Positions 5,188-12,520 of a stretch of DNA of 12,520 nt are shown in pieces. Numbering within the stretch: position 1 is the first letter of the stretch; every line of letters begins with the position of its first letter. The notes beneath the pieces are model-generated. The model searched no databases. It was given only the letters and a program-made list of their open reading frames with translations, and was not told the origin of the DNA. Source of the DNA: Fimbriimonadia bacterium (lineage in GTDB: Bacteria > Armatimonadota > Fimbriimonadia > Fimbriimonadales > Fimbriimonadaceae); NCBI GenBank assembly GCA_029824495.1, contig JALGXY010000238.1, positions 1 through 12,520 of the forward strand. The letters are read 5' to 3'. Made by a program: the position numbers and the translations under genes.

Positions 5188-8061
5188 GCAGATCAACGGC
5201 TTCAGGTGATCGGCGCGGCTCCGGCCGGGCCTGCCTTTGATGCCGTAGTGCGCAGCCTCGACCGTGGATTTACGATTTTCACCGCCTTCGACGATGCTCT
5301 GCTGAACCGAGCAAAGGAGGCCGTCGACCCAGAATCTGAAGCTGAGTTTGAAGGAGCGTACGGTCTTGTGGGGCGATTCCTCACGATGACAGGCGAGCCA
5401 TTGAAGGCTTTGGCAAAGCCGCTGCAGCAGCGGGCACTCGTCTCTGCTATCTGCCGCCAGCTGCAGGACGACTCTCCGTTTGAGGCTGTCCGAGACTGGC
5501 CCGGATTTCACAAGCTTGCAGCCGAAAAGCTCTCAGAGCTTCGGTCGCACGGCCTCGACGGCGATGAGATGAGATCGCTTGCAGAATCTGCTTCACCCCG
5601 ACTCTCTTCGATCCTAAACGAGCTCGCACACATCGAGCACAAAATGCGGGAGATTCTGGAGGAGATGGGGCGCGAATTCTCTTCAGACCGTATCGCTCGC
5701 TGCCTCACCAAGTCGCTGGCCCATCAATCGGCAATCGGTCGGATCGTAGCTCTGGCCGGGTCACAGGAGCATCCGATGATGGAGCAGTGGCTTGCCTGGG
5801 CCTCCCAGCAGGGGATCGATGTCACGGTCGTCGTCGATTCAAGACCGGACACGCCTCGCGTTTTCGCCTCGTCTCAGAGGCTCGCCGACCGTATGGGGAG
5901 GAAGATCATCTCTCTCGATGAGGATAAGCGATGGACCGATTCTCTCTTTGCCGATCAAGAGACTTCAGAGCATCCTCAGATTACAGATTCGAGGTCACCC
6001 GATGTGCTCTCTGAGTGCGAATGGGCGCTGAGAAGCTGCCTGCAGAGGATCAATCAAGGAGCGGACCCGAGCCGACTTTGCATCTTCGCCAGATCTTCAG
6101 ATTTCTACGGACCGCTGCTTAAGTCTGCGGCACTTCGACTCGGCGTTCCACTTGATGTTCGCATCCCATTGCCGCTGCTCTCAACCGGGTTTGCACGCAC
6201 AGTTCTGGGAGTTCTCGAAGCGATCCTCAGCAACGATGTGCGGCGAGTGGGGAAACCGGCAGCATCGAGCTGTTTCGGTCTCAGTTCTGAGCAGCAGACC
6301 AGCCTCTGGACAGCACTAAAAGCAGCCTGTAGAAACGAGAAGACTCAGTGGTCCGATCTAGAGGATTGGGTTCAGGAACGAGACGGTTTTGAGTGGCTGG
6401 AGACAGCCCTCCGTTGGCGGAAAGACGCGCTTGAGACGGAAGAGACCTTGACAATATGGAGGCAGAAGGTGATCGCGCTGGCGGGTGATGGCGGCATGAT
6501 CGATCTATCTGAACAGGATCCTGTCGGCAGGGCCAGAGATCTTGCGGCTCAATACTCTCTTCAAACCTCGCTGGGTGATGCCGCATCGGTGGCGGACCGC
6601 CTTTCAGAGCGCCGTCTCAATGTTCACCAGTTTTTGAGAGCGGCAAAGGAGATCTGGGAAGAGGCGACGGTCCTGGTCAGAGGCGATGAGTATGGAGTCA
6701 AATTCGTTTCGAAGACCGATGCTCTGCCAAGCTGCGACCTGCTCTGCGTTTTGGGGATGCTGGAGGGTTCACTTCCCCGCCGCCGCTCTGAAGATCCGCT
6801 GCTGTTCGACAGCGACCTAGCTGAATTGAAAGAGCTCTCTTCAGGCCGTTTCGCGCTGGCTGATTCCTATGTGAAGGCAGCAGCCGAGCGAGACGAGTTC
6901 ATCCGTCTCTGCTCAGCCTCGGAGACAGCCCTGATCTTCAGCTATCCGGAGACGAGCGATGACCGAGACAACGTCCCCGCTTTCTATCTGAAAGAGCTGC
7001 AGGCGACCGTCTCAGATCTTGAAACTCTCGTCCGGTCGCGCACCGAAGTCGTCCCATCGAAGGAGGACTGCTTAAGCCCTTCCGACCTGGCGATACGCGA
7101 GTCGCTATCGAGCGACCCTGAACCGTTTTTGCCGATCAGGTTGGAGACCGATGCTGCGAAAGACGCTATTCGGCTCGATCCCGAATCGGGAGTTGGGCCA
7201 AAAGAGATCGAAGAGACGATCATCTGCCCCTTCCGGTCTGTTCTCCAGAATCGACTGAAAATCAGTCTTCCTCGCACGCACCTACTCAGCCTGATCACCG
7301 ATCTGCCGCTGCAGGCAGGCCTGCCGACAGCTCCTGACCTGGAGAGTGCAAGAACGAGTTTGGCCCACGCTGCAGAGACCCGGCTGAGCGACCTGTATTC
7401 TGAGCTCGAAGAGTGGGAGCTGAAGCTGCTCGAGTCTGCCTCACAGAGGCTGACGCAGGGCTGGCTCGATCGAGAGTTTGCTGCCAGAGAGATCTGGCCA
7501 AGATCGGATGTTGAGCAGCAGCCAGAGCTGGGCGGTGAAAGCCTAAGAGCTGAGATCCCGACAAAGGAGGGCACAGTCGTCCTGAAAGGATCGCTGCCCA
7601 TGATCTACAAGAGCGGTTCGTTTTTGGTTGGCCGAGTGCCGTTCGGCCGTGTCCCAGAAACAGCGGACCGGGCGATCGAAGGAGAGCCTTTGCCTGAGCC
7701 TCTCGTGCGATTCGGCATTTGGCTGTTGGCGATGAAAGGCGCAGGAGCGCAGTACCCGGCCCTCGAACTCGATTCATCGAGCGGCAAGCGGGTGTTCCTC
7801 TACTATCGCAGGCCGGCCGACGAGCTGCCAAACGCCAAAGTCCAGGCTGGGCTCAGCCGGTTTGAACTCAGCGATAAGCCAAATACGATGATTCGCGGGA
7901 TTATGGATCGCATCAGCGAGGCAGCGGACTCCCTCAAACAGAGCAGCATTCGTGTTCGACCAGGCTCAGCCTGTGAACGATGTGGTGCGGGCGAACTCTG
8001 CAGGCGCTCTTCAGTTTTTGGAGAAACGATGAATGCAGCAGTTCAGGAGGATGACTCTTGA
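5185..8061 (+). CDS. addB: AddB-like subunit of a double-strand-break processing complex, nuclease site degenerate
   Basis: The 958-residue protein looks like AddB, the partner of the AddA helicase in recombinational repair of DNA ends. Family-like segments occur in order: FARSSDFYGPLLKSAALRLGVPL (about 301-323, written here as two joined motifs, FARSSDFYGPLL and KSAALRLGVPL), VLGMLEGSLP (522-531) and ALIFSYPETSDD (582-593). The N-terminus has no Walker A lysine; GAAPAGPAF stands where an ATP loop could be, so the helicase fold is probably inactive, as in AddB and RecC. The C-terminal region keeps the iron-sulfur cysteines: Cys681 in CPF, then Cys930, Cys933 and Cys939 in CERCGAGELC, with the C-x2-C-x5-C spacing of AddB. 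The expected catalytic segment reads GSLPMI (802-807) where GRIDRI is usual, and VGRVPFGR (815-822) where a DYK-type motif is usual. It is shorter than Bacillus AddB (about 1160). It overlaps the helicase gene by four bases. Confidence 0.85.
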   Translation: MADQRLQVIGAAPAGPAFDAVVRSLDRGFTIFTAFDDALLNRAKEAVDPESEAEFEGAYGLVGRFLTMTGEPLKALAKPLQQRALVSAICRQLQDDSPFEAVRDWPGFHKLAAEKLSELRSHGLDGDEMRSLAESASPRLSSILNELAHIEHKMREILEEMGREFSSDRIARCLTKSLAHQSAIGRIVALAGSQEHPMMEQWLAWASQQGIDVTVVVDSRPDTPRVFASSQRLADRMGRKIISLDEDKRWTDSLFADQETSEHPQITDSRSPDVLSECEWALRSCLQRINQGADPSRLCIFARSSDFYGPLLKSAALRLGVPLDVRIPLPLLSTGFARTVLGVLEAILSNDVRRVGKPAASSCFGLSSEQQTSLWTALKAACRNEKTQWSDLEDWVQERDGFEWLETALRWRKDALETEETLTIWRQKVIALAGDGGMIDLSEQDPVGRARDLAAQYSLQTSLGDAASVADRLSERRLNVHQFLRAAKEIWEEATVLVRGDEYGVKFVSKTDALPSCDLLCVLGMLEGSLPRRRSEDPLLFDSDLAELKELSSGRFALADSYVKAAAERDEFIRLCSASETALIFSYPETSDDRDNVPAFYLKELQATVSDLETLVRSRTEVVPSKEDCLSPSDLAIRESLSSDPEPFLPIRLETDAAKDAIRLDPESGVGPKEIEETIICPFRSVLQNRLKISLPRTHLLSLITDLPLQAGLPTAPDLESARTSLAHAAETRLSDLYSELEEWELKLLESASQRLTQGWLDREFAAREIWPRSDVEQQPELGGESLRAEIPTKEGTVVLKGSLPMIYKSGSFLVGRVPFGRVPETADRAIEGEPLPEPLVRFGIWLLAMKGAGAQYPALELDSSSGKRVFLYYRRPADELPNAKVQAGLSRFELSDKPNTMIRGIMDRISEAADSLKQSSIRVRPGSACERCGAGELCRRSSVFGETMNAAVQEDDS
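8045..8050 (+). promoter_or_regulatory. Shine-Dalgarno site fixing a TTG start for the AddA-like gene
   Basis: AGGAGG, a full-strength Shine-Dalgarno sequence, lies seven bases before TTG at 8058. It is inside the end of the AddB-like gene, whose TGA stop overlaps the start as TTGA. This site decides the non-ATG start and supports coupled translation of the two subunits at similar levels. Confidence 0.85.
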
Positions 8062-10370
8062 AGCTCACTGATGAGCAGGCGGCAGCCGTTGAAAACCGTC
8101 AGGAGCGGTTCGTCGTCACTGCTGCGGCAGGCTCTGGAAAGACCAGCGTTCTGACTGAACGGTATCTCCACCATGTGGTTGAAGGCGGCCTCCGGCCTGA
8201 CCAGATTCTGACGATTACGTTTACACGCAAGGCCGCAGCCGAAATGAAGGAGAGGATCGTGAGGCGGCTTGTCGAAGTGGGCCGAGAGAACGATGCTCAG
8301 ATCGCTGAGACAGGCCCGATCCAGACAATTCACAGCTTCTGCGAGCGAGTGCTTCGAGAAAACGCCATCTCAGCAGGCCTCGACCCTGAGTTTGAGGTTC
8401 TTGATGAGAACTTTGCGCAGCAGATGCGACAGGTTGCGGTTCGTGAAGCGGTGATTGAGGCATACGAAGAGGATGGGCTCGCTCTTCCTCTCCTTCATAA
8501 CCTGGCGGGCCTGACGATCTTCAACGGCACAGGCCAGATCGACGAGAAGATTCGGCAGGCGGTCGACCAGTGCATGCGAGGAGTTCGGGGAATCGGCCGC
8601 AGCCCCTCGGAAATCCTAGAGCTCCACTCGACTCCAGAAGCTGTCCTGACTGAGTGGTACCACAGAGCTGCTGAATCACTGCATCCCGACATCGCCGAGC
8701 TCGTCATACAGGCTCCCCTTGAATTGAAGGAGGAGGTTCTATTCTCCGAGATGAAGGCGCGCCGGATCGCCAAGCCTAGCTGGTTCAGAAAGACCAGTCA
8801 TCAAGACTCGTTGGACCAGGCGTCACAGACCACCGGTCTAGTCTGGATCGCCGTGCAGACCTGGCAGAGGCTGGAAGATGAGATGCGCCGCATCCAGAAG
8901 TTTGATTTTACGTCGCTCGAGTCGATGGCTGTGCAGCTGGTGACTGAGAATGCGGCGGTCTCTGATCGGCTGCGCAATCAATTCAAAACAGCCCTGATCG
9001 ACGAGTCGCAGGATGTCAATCCGATGCAGCATAAGCTGATAAGGAGCCTCGACCTGAAAGGTGAGATGCTTGTCGGCGACCCTCAGCAGTCGATCTACAG
9101 GTTCAGGCAGGCGGACCGCGAACTGTTCGTGCAGGCAGCAGAGCAGATGCCGATGCTCAAGCTGAGCCGAAACTTCCGATCTGACCCTGGCATCCTCGCC
9201 TTTGTGGACCGCCTGTTCGCCCGGCTCTGGCCTAAGGGCTATGAGCCGATGGGCACAATCGACGATGCGGACGATCCGTTTGCTTCTGCCGATGAACGAC
9301 CATTCACCGGAGTTGAGTTTTGGGAGATGGAGGCCTATGATTCTAACCAGGTGGTCAAAAATGTCCAGAGCCTGATTCAGGAGGGCAAAAGACCGAGCGA
9401 GATTGCAGTATTGATACGAACGGCAGCGTTTGCCCAGACCCTCTGCGATGCCTTGACAGCAGCAGGTGTTCCGGCGAGAATCGCTGGTGGATCGGAGCAG
9501 TTCTATACGCGGCTGGAAGTTCGTGATCTGGCCAATGCTCTCCAGGCCATCTGTGATCCAAGGGATCGATTTGCGCAGCTTGCCGTTATGCACAGCCCGC
9601 TGGCAGGACTGAGCCTAGACACGATTGTTATGACAGCAAAAGCGGCGAGCCCGATTGAAGCTCTGCGGGATCTAGAGCTGGATGACGAAGCAGAAATGGA
9701 GCGAATCCGCGTGTTTCTCCACTGGTTCGACCAGCTTCCCAGCGACGCGGACCGAATCCCAGCGTGGGAGCTGCTGGGGCATATTACGGCTCGATCGCCC
9801 TATCTTCCCCGGATCGCCGCTCAGCCGGGCGGTCGACAGATGCTGGCAAATGTCCGAAAGCTACTCAGGATCGCTGCCGAGTCGCCTGACCAAGACGGCA
9901 GACAGATGGCAGAGACCATACGAGAGATTCAGGTGATGCGACACCGCGAAGGGGACGCACCCGCTGAAGACGAATCTGCTGACATGGTGACTCTGATGAC
10001 GGTACACAAGGCTAAGGGTCTTGAGTTTGATACGGTGGTGCTGGCGCAGAATTTCCGTAAAGTCTCGCCTTTTGTCCAGGATGTCTATGTAGACAGTGGA
10101 ACAGGACTCTGTGCGGCCCGCTTCCTCGGCAAATATGGGCCAGGCCACTCTTTCCTTCAGGCCCAGGAGAAGATTGCGGGCGAAGCCGAGGAGATGCGTG
10201 TTCTTTATGTTGCGATGACACGCGCCAAGAACCGGCTGTGCCTGGTGATGCCGTGTGCCGCAGACGGCCGCACTACTGGCGGTCTGATCGCCAAAGCCCT
10301 CTCGTGGCCGAACGTCGTTCCCGAAGGCATAGTTGTCCGGGGGCGGCCTGAGGGGCCAAAGGTAGACTGA
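8058..10370 (+). CDS. addA: AddA/RecB-type superfamily 1 helicase without nuclease domain
   Basis: This is an ATP-driven SF1A DNA helicase, probably the motor that unwinds DNA from broken ends together with the AddB-like protein. Motifs seen: LTDEQ (Gln7), Walker A AAAGSGKT (22-29), TFTRKAAAEM (54-63), the AddA/RecB-like IQTIHSFCERVLR (88-100), DESQD (315-319), GDPQQSIYRFRQ (340-351), LSRNFRSD (369-376), TVHKAKGLEFD (648-658) and VLYVAMTRAKNRL (715-727). All ATPase residues look intact. The protein stops at 770 residues, only 43 past motif VI. Typical AddA proteins (about 1150-1250) carry a RecB-type nuclease there, and none is present. The next gene begins seven bases later with a sound start, so a frameshifted nuclease remnant is excluded. 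The start is TTG, set by AGGAGG seven bases upstream. A UvrD/PcrA identity is less likely because of the HSFC region and the AddB-like partner. Confidence 0.88.
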   Translation: MKLTDEQAAAVENRQERFVVTAAAGSGKTSVLTERYLHHVVEGGLRPDQILTITFTRKAAAEMKERIVRRLVEVGRENDAQIAETGPIQTIHSFCERVLRENAISAGLDPEFEVLDENFAQQMRQVAVREAVIEAYEEDGLALPLLHNLAGLTIFNGTGQIDEKIRQAVDQCMRGVRGIGRSPSEILELHSTPEAVLTEWYHRAAESLHPDIAELVIQAPLELKEEVLFSEMKARRIAKPSWFRKTSHQDSLDQASQTTGLVWIAVQTWQRLEDEMRRIQKFDFTSLESMAVQLVTENAAVSDRLRNQFKTALIDESQDVNPMQHKLIRSLDLKGEMLVGDPQQSIYRFRQADRELFVQAAEQMPMLKLSRNFRSDPGILAFVDRLFARLWPKGYEPMGTIDDADDPFASADERPFTGVEFWEMEAYDSNQVVKNVQSLIQEGKRPSEIAVLIRTAAFAQTLCDALTAAGVPARIAGGSEQFYTRLEVRDLANALQAICDPRDRFAQLAVMHSPLAGLSLDTIVMTAKAASPIEALRDLELDDEAEMERIRVFLHWFDQLPSDADRIPAWELLGHITARSPYLPRIAAQPGGRQMLANVRKLLRIAAESPDQDGRQMAETIREIQVMRHREGDAPAEDESADMVTLMTVHKAKGLEFDTVVLAQNFRKVSPFVQDVYVDSGTGLCAARFLGKYGPGHSFLQAQEKIAGEAEEMRVLYVAMTRAKNRLCLVMPCAADGRTTGGLIAKALSWPNVVPEGIVVRGRPEGPKVD

Positions 10371-10377
10371 AATCAGC

Positions 10378-11244
10378 ATGTCATTCACCGTGGCAGCCGT
10401 TCAGCTCAGCTCAAAGATGGGCGATATTCCGGGCAATCTCGACCGGATCGCTGAGTCGTGTCGTCAAGCTTCTGAGGAAGGTGCAGATCTCGTGGTGCTG
10501 CCCGAGTGCATCGTCGGCGGCTACACGATCGAGGGCGCCGCTGCTGAGACTGCCATCACCCCTGACCATTTGGTTGAAGAGCTGTCAGCTCGGCTGACAG
10601 GAATGAGCCGGACGGTGAGTGTGGTTGTCGGGTTCTATGAAGAGGCTTCTGGCCAGCCATTCAACAGTGCAGCCTGGATCGACTTTTCGGATGGACAAGG
10701 TGAATTGGTGCATCTCCACCGAAAGGTCTTTCTGCCGACCTACGGCGTGTTCGACGAGACCCGCCATGTTCAGCCAGGCACCCAGATTAGAGCATTTGAG
10801 ACTCGGCTTGGCCGGGTCGGCATTCTGATCTGCGAAGACGTGTGGCACTCGATCAACTCGACGATATTGGCCGTTCAAGGTGCTGACTTGATTCTGGTTC
10901 CTGCTGCGTCTCCTGGGCGCGGATTTGCCGGTGAACGACCTGCGAATGTCGAGAGATATGAACGGATGATGCGCCAGACAGCCGAGGAGCATGGAGTCTA
11001 TGCGGTGCTGAGCAGCCACGCTGGCTTCGAAGGCGGCAAAGGCCTGAGCGGAGCCTCGATGATCTTCGACCCGATGGGTGAAAAGCGTGCCGAAGCCGGC
11101 CTGCTTACTGAAGCCGTTGTGATGTGCGAAGCAGACTTGGAGATGTGCCGAACAGCTCGGCTGAAATCACCTCTATTGACCGATCTTCAGGCGAAATGGG
11201 ATCTGATCCAGGATCAGGTGGCCGACTCTATTCAGCAACCTTAA
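10378..11244 (+). CDS. Carbon-nitrogen hydrolase (nitrilase superfamily amidase)
   Basis: The 288-residue protein is a cytosolic amidase of the nitrilase superfamily, which cleaves non-peptide C-N bonds through a Glu-Lys-Cys triad. The triad is clear: Glu43 in [11 protein letters not shown], Lys116 in [11 protein letters not shown] and Cys152 in [10 protein letters not shown]. The start [12 protein letters not shown] is typical of the family and sets the ATG. The YGVFDETRH (122-130) and CEDVW sequences resemble the glutaminase domain of glutamine-dependent NAD synthetase and relatives, so a glutamine or omega-amide substrate is possible. No synthetase domain is attached, and the substrate cannot be read from sequence. 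The gene lies seven bases after the AddA-like helicase gene on the same strand, so they may share a transcript, although no clear Shine-Dalgarno is seen. Its end overlaps convergent lepA by 17 bases. Confidence 0.9.
   Translation: MSFTVAAVQLSSKMGDIPGNLDRIAESCRQASEEGADLVVLPECIVGGYTIEGAAAETAITPDHLVEELSARLTGMSRTVSVVVGFYEEASGQPFNSAAWIDFSDGQGELVHLHRKVFLPTYGVFDETRHVQPGTQIRAFETRLGRVGILICEDVWHSINSTILAVQGADLILVPAASPGRGFAGERPANVERYERMMRQTAEEHGVYAVLSSHAGFEGGKGLSGASMIFDPMGEKRAEAGLLTEAVVMCEADLEMCRTARLKSPLLTDLQAKWDLIQDQVADSIQQP
11228..11244. other. Tail-to-tail gene overlap (amidase / lepA)
   Basis: The plus-strand amidase stops with TAA at 11242-11244 and lepA stops with TAG read on the minus strand from 11228-11230. 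The last 17 bases of each gene therefore overlap. No hairpin with a following T-run is visible here to serve as an intrinsic terminator for either gene. Confidence 0.9.
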
Positions 11245-12520
11245 GAACGCTCATGAACGCCTCTTGAGGCACTTCAATTGAGCCGATGTTCTTCATGCGC
11301 TTCTTGCCCTTCTTCTGCTTTTCGAGCAGCTTTCGCTTTCGAGAGACGTCGCCGCCGTAGCACTTGGCAATCACGTTCTTACGGAAGGGTTTGATCGAGT
11401 CGGCAGCGATGATCTTCGCGCCGATCGCGGCCTGAACTTTGACCTCGAACTGCTGTCTCGGGACAACCTTGCGAAGCTGCTCAACGATCGCTTTTCCACG
11501 GTTGTAGGCGAACTGGCGGTTGACGATGAACGACAGGGCATCAACCGGGTCGCCATTGAGCAGGATGTCGACCTTCACCAGGTCGCTGTCCTGATAGTCG
11601 CCCAGTTCATAGTCAAACGAGGCATACCCCTTGGTCGAAGATTTGAGCTTGTCGAAGAAGTCGAGAATGATCTCAGCCAGCGGCAGATCATAGGTGATCA
11701 TCGCCCGATTTGGCGAGGGGTACTCGGTCTTCTTGTAAGCTCCGCGGCGATCCTGACAGAGGGTCATCACCGTGCCGACATATTCGTTCGGCACCATAAC
11801 GGTCGCCTCGACCATCGGCTCTTCGATCGAGTCGAGCTTGTGCGGCTCAGGCATCTCGCTCGGGTTGCTGATGTGTTCGGTCGTTCCGTCCGACTTATTG
11901 ACAATGTAGTCGACGCTGGGCGCCGTGAGGATCAGATCGAGATCGAACTCTCTTTCTAGCCGCTCGCGGGCGATCTCCATGTGAAGAAGCCCCAAGAATC
12001 CGCAGCGGAAACCGAAGCCGAGGGCAGCGGAGGTCTCAAGCTCAAACTCCAGCGAGGCATCGTTGAGCTGCAGCTTTTCGATCGCATCGCGCAGTTCATC
12101 GTAGTCGTCCTGATCGGTCGGGTAGAGACCACAGTAGACCATCGGCTTGGCTTTTCGGTAGCCGGGGAGAGCCTCGGTCGCCGGATTCTCTGCCGAGGTG
12201 ATCGTGTCGCCGACAGCCGCATCGCCGATCGACTTGATCGCTGCAGTGACGAAGCCGACTTCCCCAGTTTCAAGGATCTTGCCTCGTTCCCGTGCTGGAC
12301 GAAACACACCAACTTCGTCGACATCAAACGTCTTTCCGGTCGACATCATCTGAATCTTGTCGCCCGGTTTGACACTGCCATCCACCACTCGGATATAGGC
12401 GACTGCGCCCTGGTAAGTATCGAAATGAGAGTCGAAGATCAGGGCGCGCAGCGGAGCCTCGGGATCGCCCTCCGGAGCAGGGACCTTCTCAATGACCGCT
12501 TCGAGAATGTCCTCGATGCC
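11228..12520 (-). CDS. lepA: Elongation factor 4 (LepA), C-terminal 430 residues, 5' end outside window
   Basis: LepA is a ribosome-associated GTPase that acts during translation elongation or initiation and promotes back-translocation in vitro. The frame is open to the window edge at 12520, so about 170 residues of the N-terminal G domain are missing. The visible part starts with [20 protein letters not shown] and continues into domain II through [21 protein letters not shown] at 12388 is an internal valine codon and not a start. The hallmark [20 protein letters not shown] marks the EF-G-III-like domain. The LepA-specific C-terminal domain is complete, with [20 protein letters not shown], then [17 protein letters not shown] and a short tail ending LKVAE. 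No abnormal residues are seen. It converges on the amidase gene with a 17-base overlap. Confidence 0.97.
   Translation of the reverse strand, partial: GIEDILEAVIEKVPAPEGDPEAPLRALIFDSHFDTYQGAVAYIRVVDGSVKPGDKIQMMSTGKTFDVDEVGVFRPARERGKILETGEVGFVTAAIKSIGDAAVGDTITSAENPATEALPGYRKAKPMVYCGLYPTDQDDYDELRDAIEKLQLNDASLEFELETSAALGFGFRCGFLGLLHMEIARERLEREFDLDLILTAPSVDYIVNKSDGTTEHISNPSEMPEPHKLDSIEEPMVEATVMVPNEYVGTVMTLCQDRRGAYKKTEYPSPNRAMITYDLPLAEIILDFFDKLKSSTKGYASFDYELGDYQDSDLVKVDILLNGDPVDALSFIVNRQFAYNRGKAIVEQLRKVVPRQQFEVKVQAAIGAKIIAADSIKPFRKNVIAKCYGGDVSRKRKLLEKQKKGKKRMKNIGSIEVPQEAFMSVLKVAE

Noticed and set aside
8838..9593. Open frame of 251 codons on the minus strand opposite the AddA-like helicase
   Set aside because: It lies entirely inside a gene with all helicase motifs intact, and its translation shows no domain-like pattern. 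Long antisense frames are expected opposite GC-rich coding sequence.
9861..10388. Open frame of 175 codons on the minus strand spanning the helicase/amidase junction
   Set aside because: It covers helicase motifs V and VI on the other strand and the well-supported amidase start; no domain is seen.
10582..10600. Inverted repeat CTGTCAG-CTCGG-CTGACAG, a possible hairpin
   Set aside because: It is inside the amidase gene, no T-run follows, and it encodes ordinary family sequence (LSARLTG). It is not a credible terminator.
11203..11217. Near-perfect palindrome CTGATCC-A-GGATCAG close to the end of the amidase gene
   Set aside because: The one-base centre prevents a normal hairpin, there is no T-run, and a lone 7-base arm is plausible by chance within coding sequence. 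An operator role has no support.
11228..12388. A complete lepA-like gene starting at GTG 12388
   Set aside because: The frame continues upstream to the window edge with canonical LepA sequence ([17 protein letters not shown]), so GTG is an internal valine codon and the gene is truncated by the window.

Overview
The window is an almost gapless stretch of bacterial chromosome: nine protein genes, about 30 bases outside coding sequence, and no RNA gene, mobile element, CRISPR array or long repeat that I can see. Base composition is moderately GC-rich, and coding style looks uniform, so I see no sign of recent transfer. Bacterial LepA and SelB, Shine-Dalgarno sites, a TTG start and tight operons mark it as bacterial. 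The phylum cannot be fixed from this sequence; a deep-branching Gram-negative lineage such as Armatimonadota is only a guess.

Layout. (1) Positions 2-1821, plus strand: the end of an M24 Xaa-Pro peptidase, translationally coupled (TGATG) to a degenerate ABC-type ATPase. (2) Positions 5170-1815, minus strand: a three-gene run of an unrecognised two-helix membrane protein, a glycosylasparaginase-family Ntn hydrolase and the selenocysteine elongation factor SelB. This run meets group 1 tail to tail with overlapping stop codons. (3) Positions 5185-11244, plus strand: an AddB-like protein, an AddA-like helicase and a nitrilase-superfamily amidohydrolase. It diverges from group 2 with only 14 bases between start codons. 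(4) Positions 12520-11228, minus strand: the C-terminal two thirds of LepA (EF4), again overlapping its convergent neighbour at the stops.

The most interesting system is the AddB/AddA-like pair. Gene order, the 4-base overlap and a strong Shine-Dalgarno site argue for a functional two-subunit DNA end-processing complex of the AddAB/RecBCD type. However, the AddA-like subunit ends just after helicase motif VI and has no nuclease domain. The AddB-like subunit keeps the four cysteines of the iron-sulfur cluster but has lost the recognisable catalytic residues of its nuclease fold. As read, the pair would be an end-binding helicase with no nuclease of its own. The second oddity is the ABC-type ATPase, which keeps Walker A but has lost the catalytic glutamate, signature motif and switch histidine, and has no permease beside it. 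The other genes are fairly ordinary housekeeping or metabolic genes; selB lies apart from selA, selC and selD.
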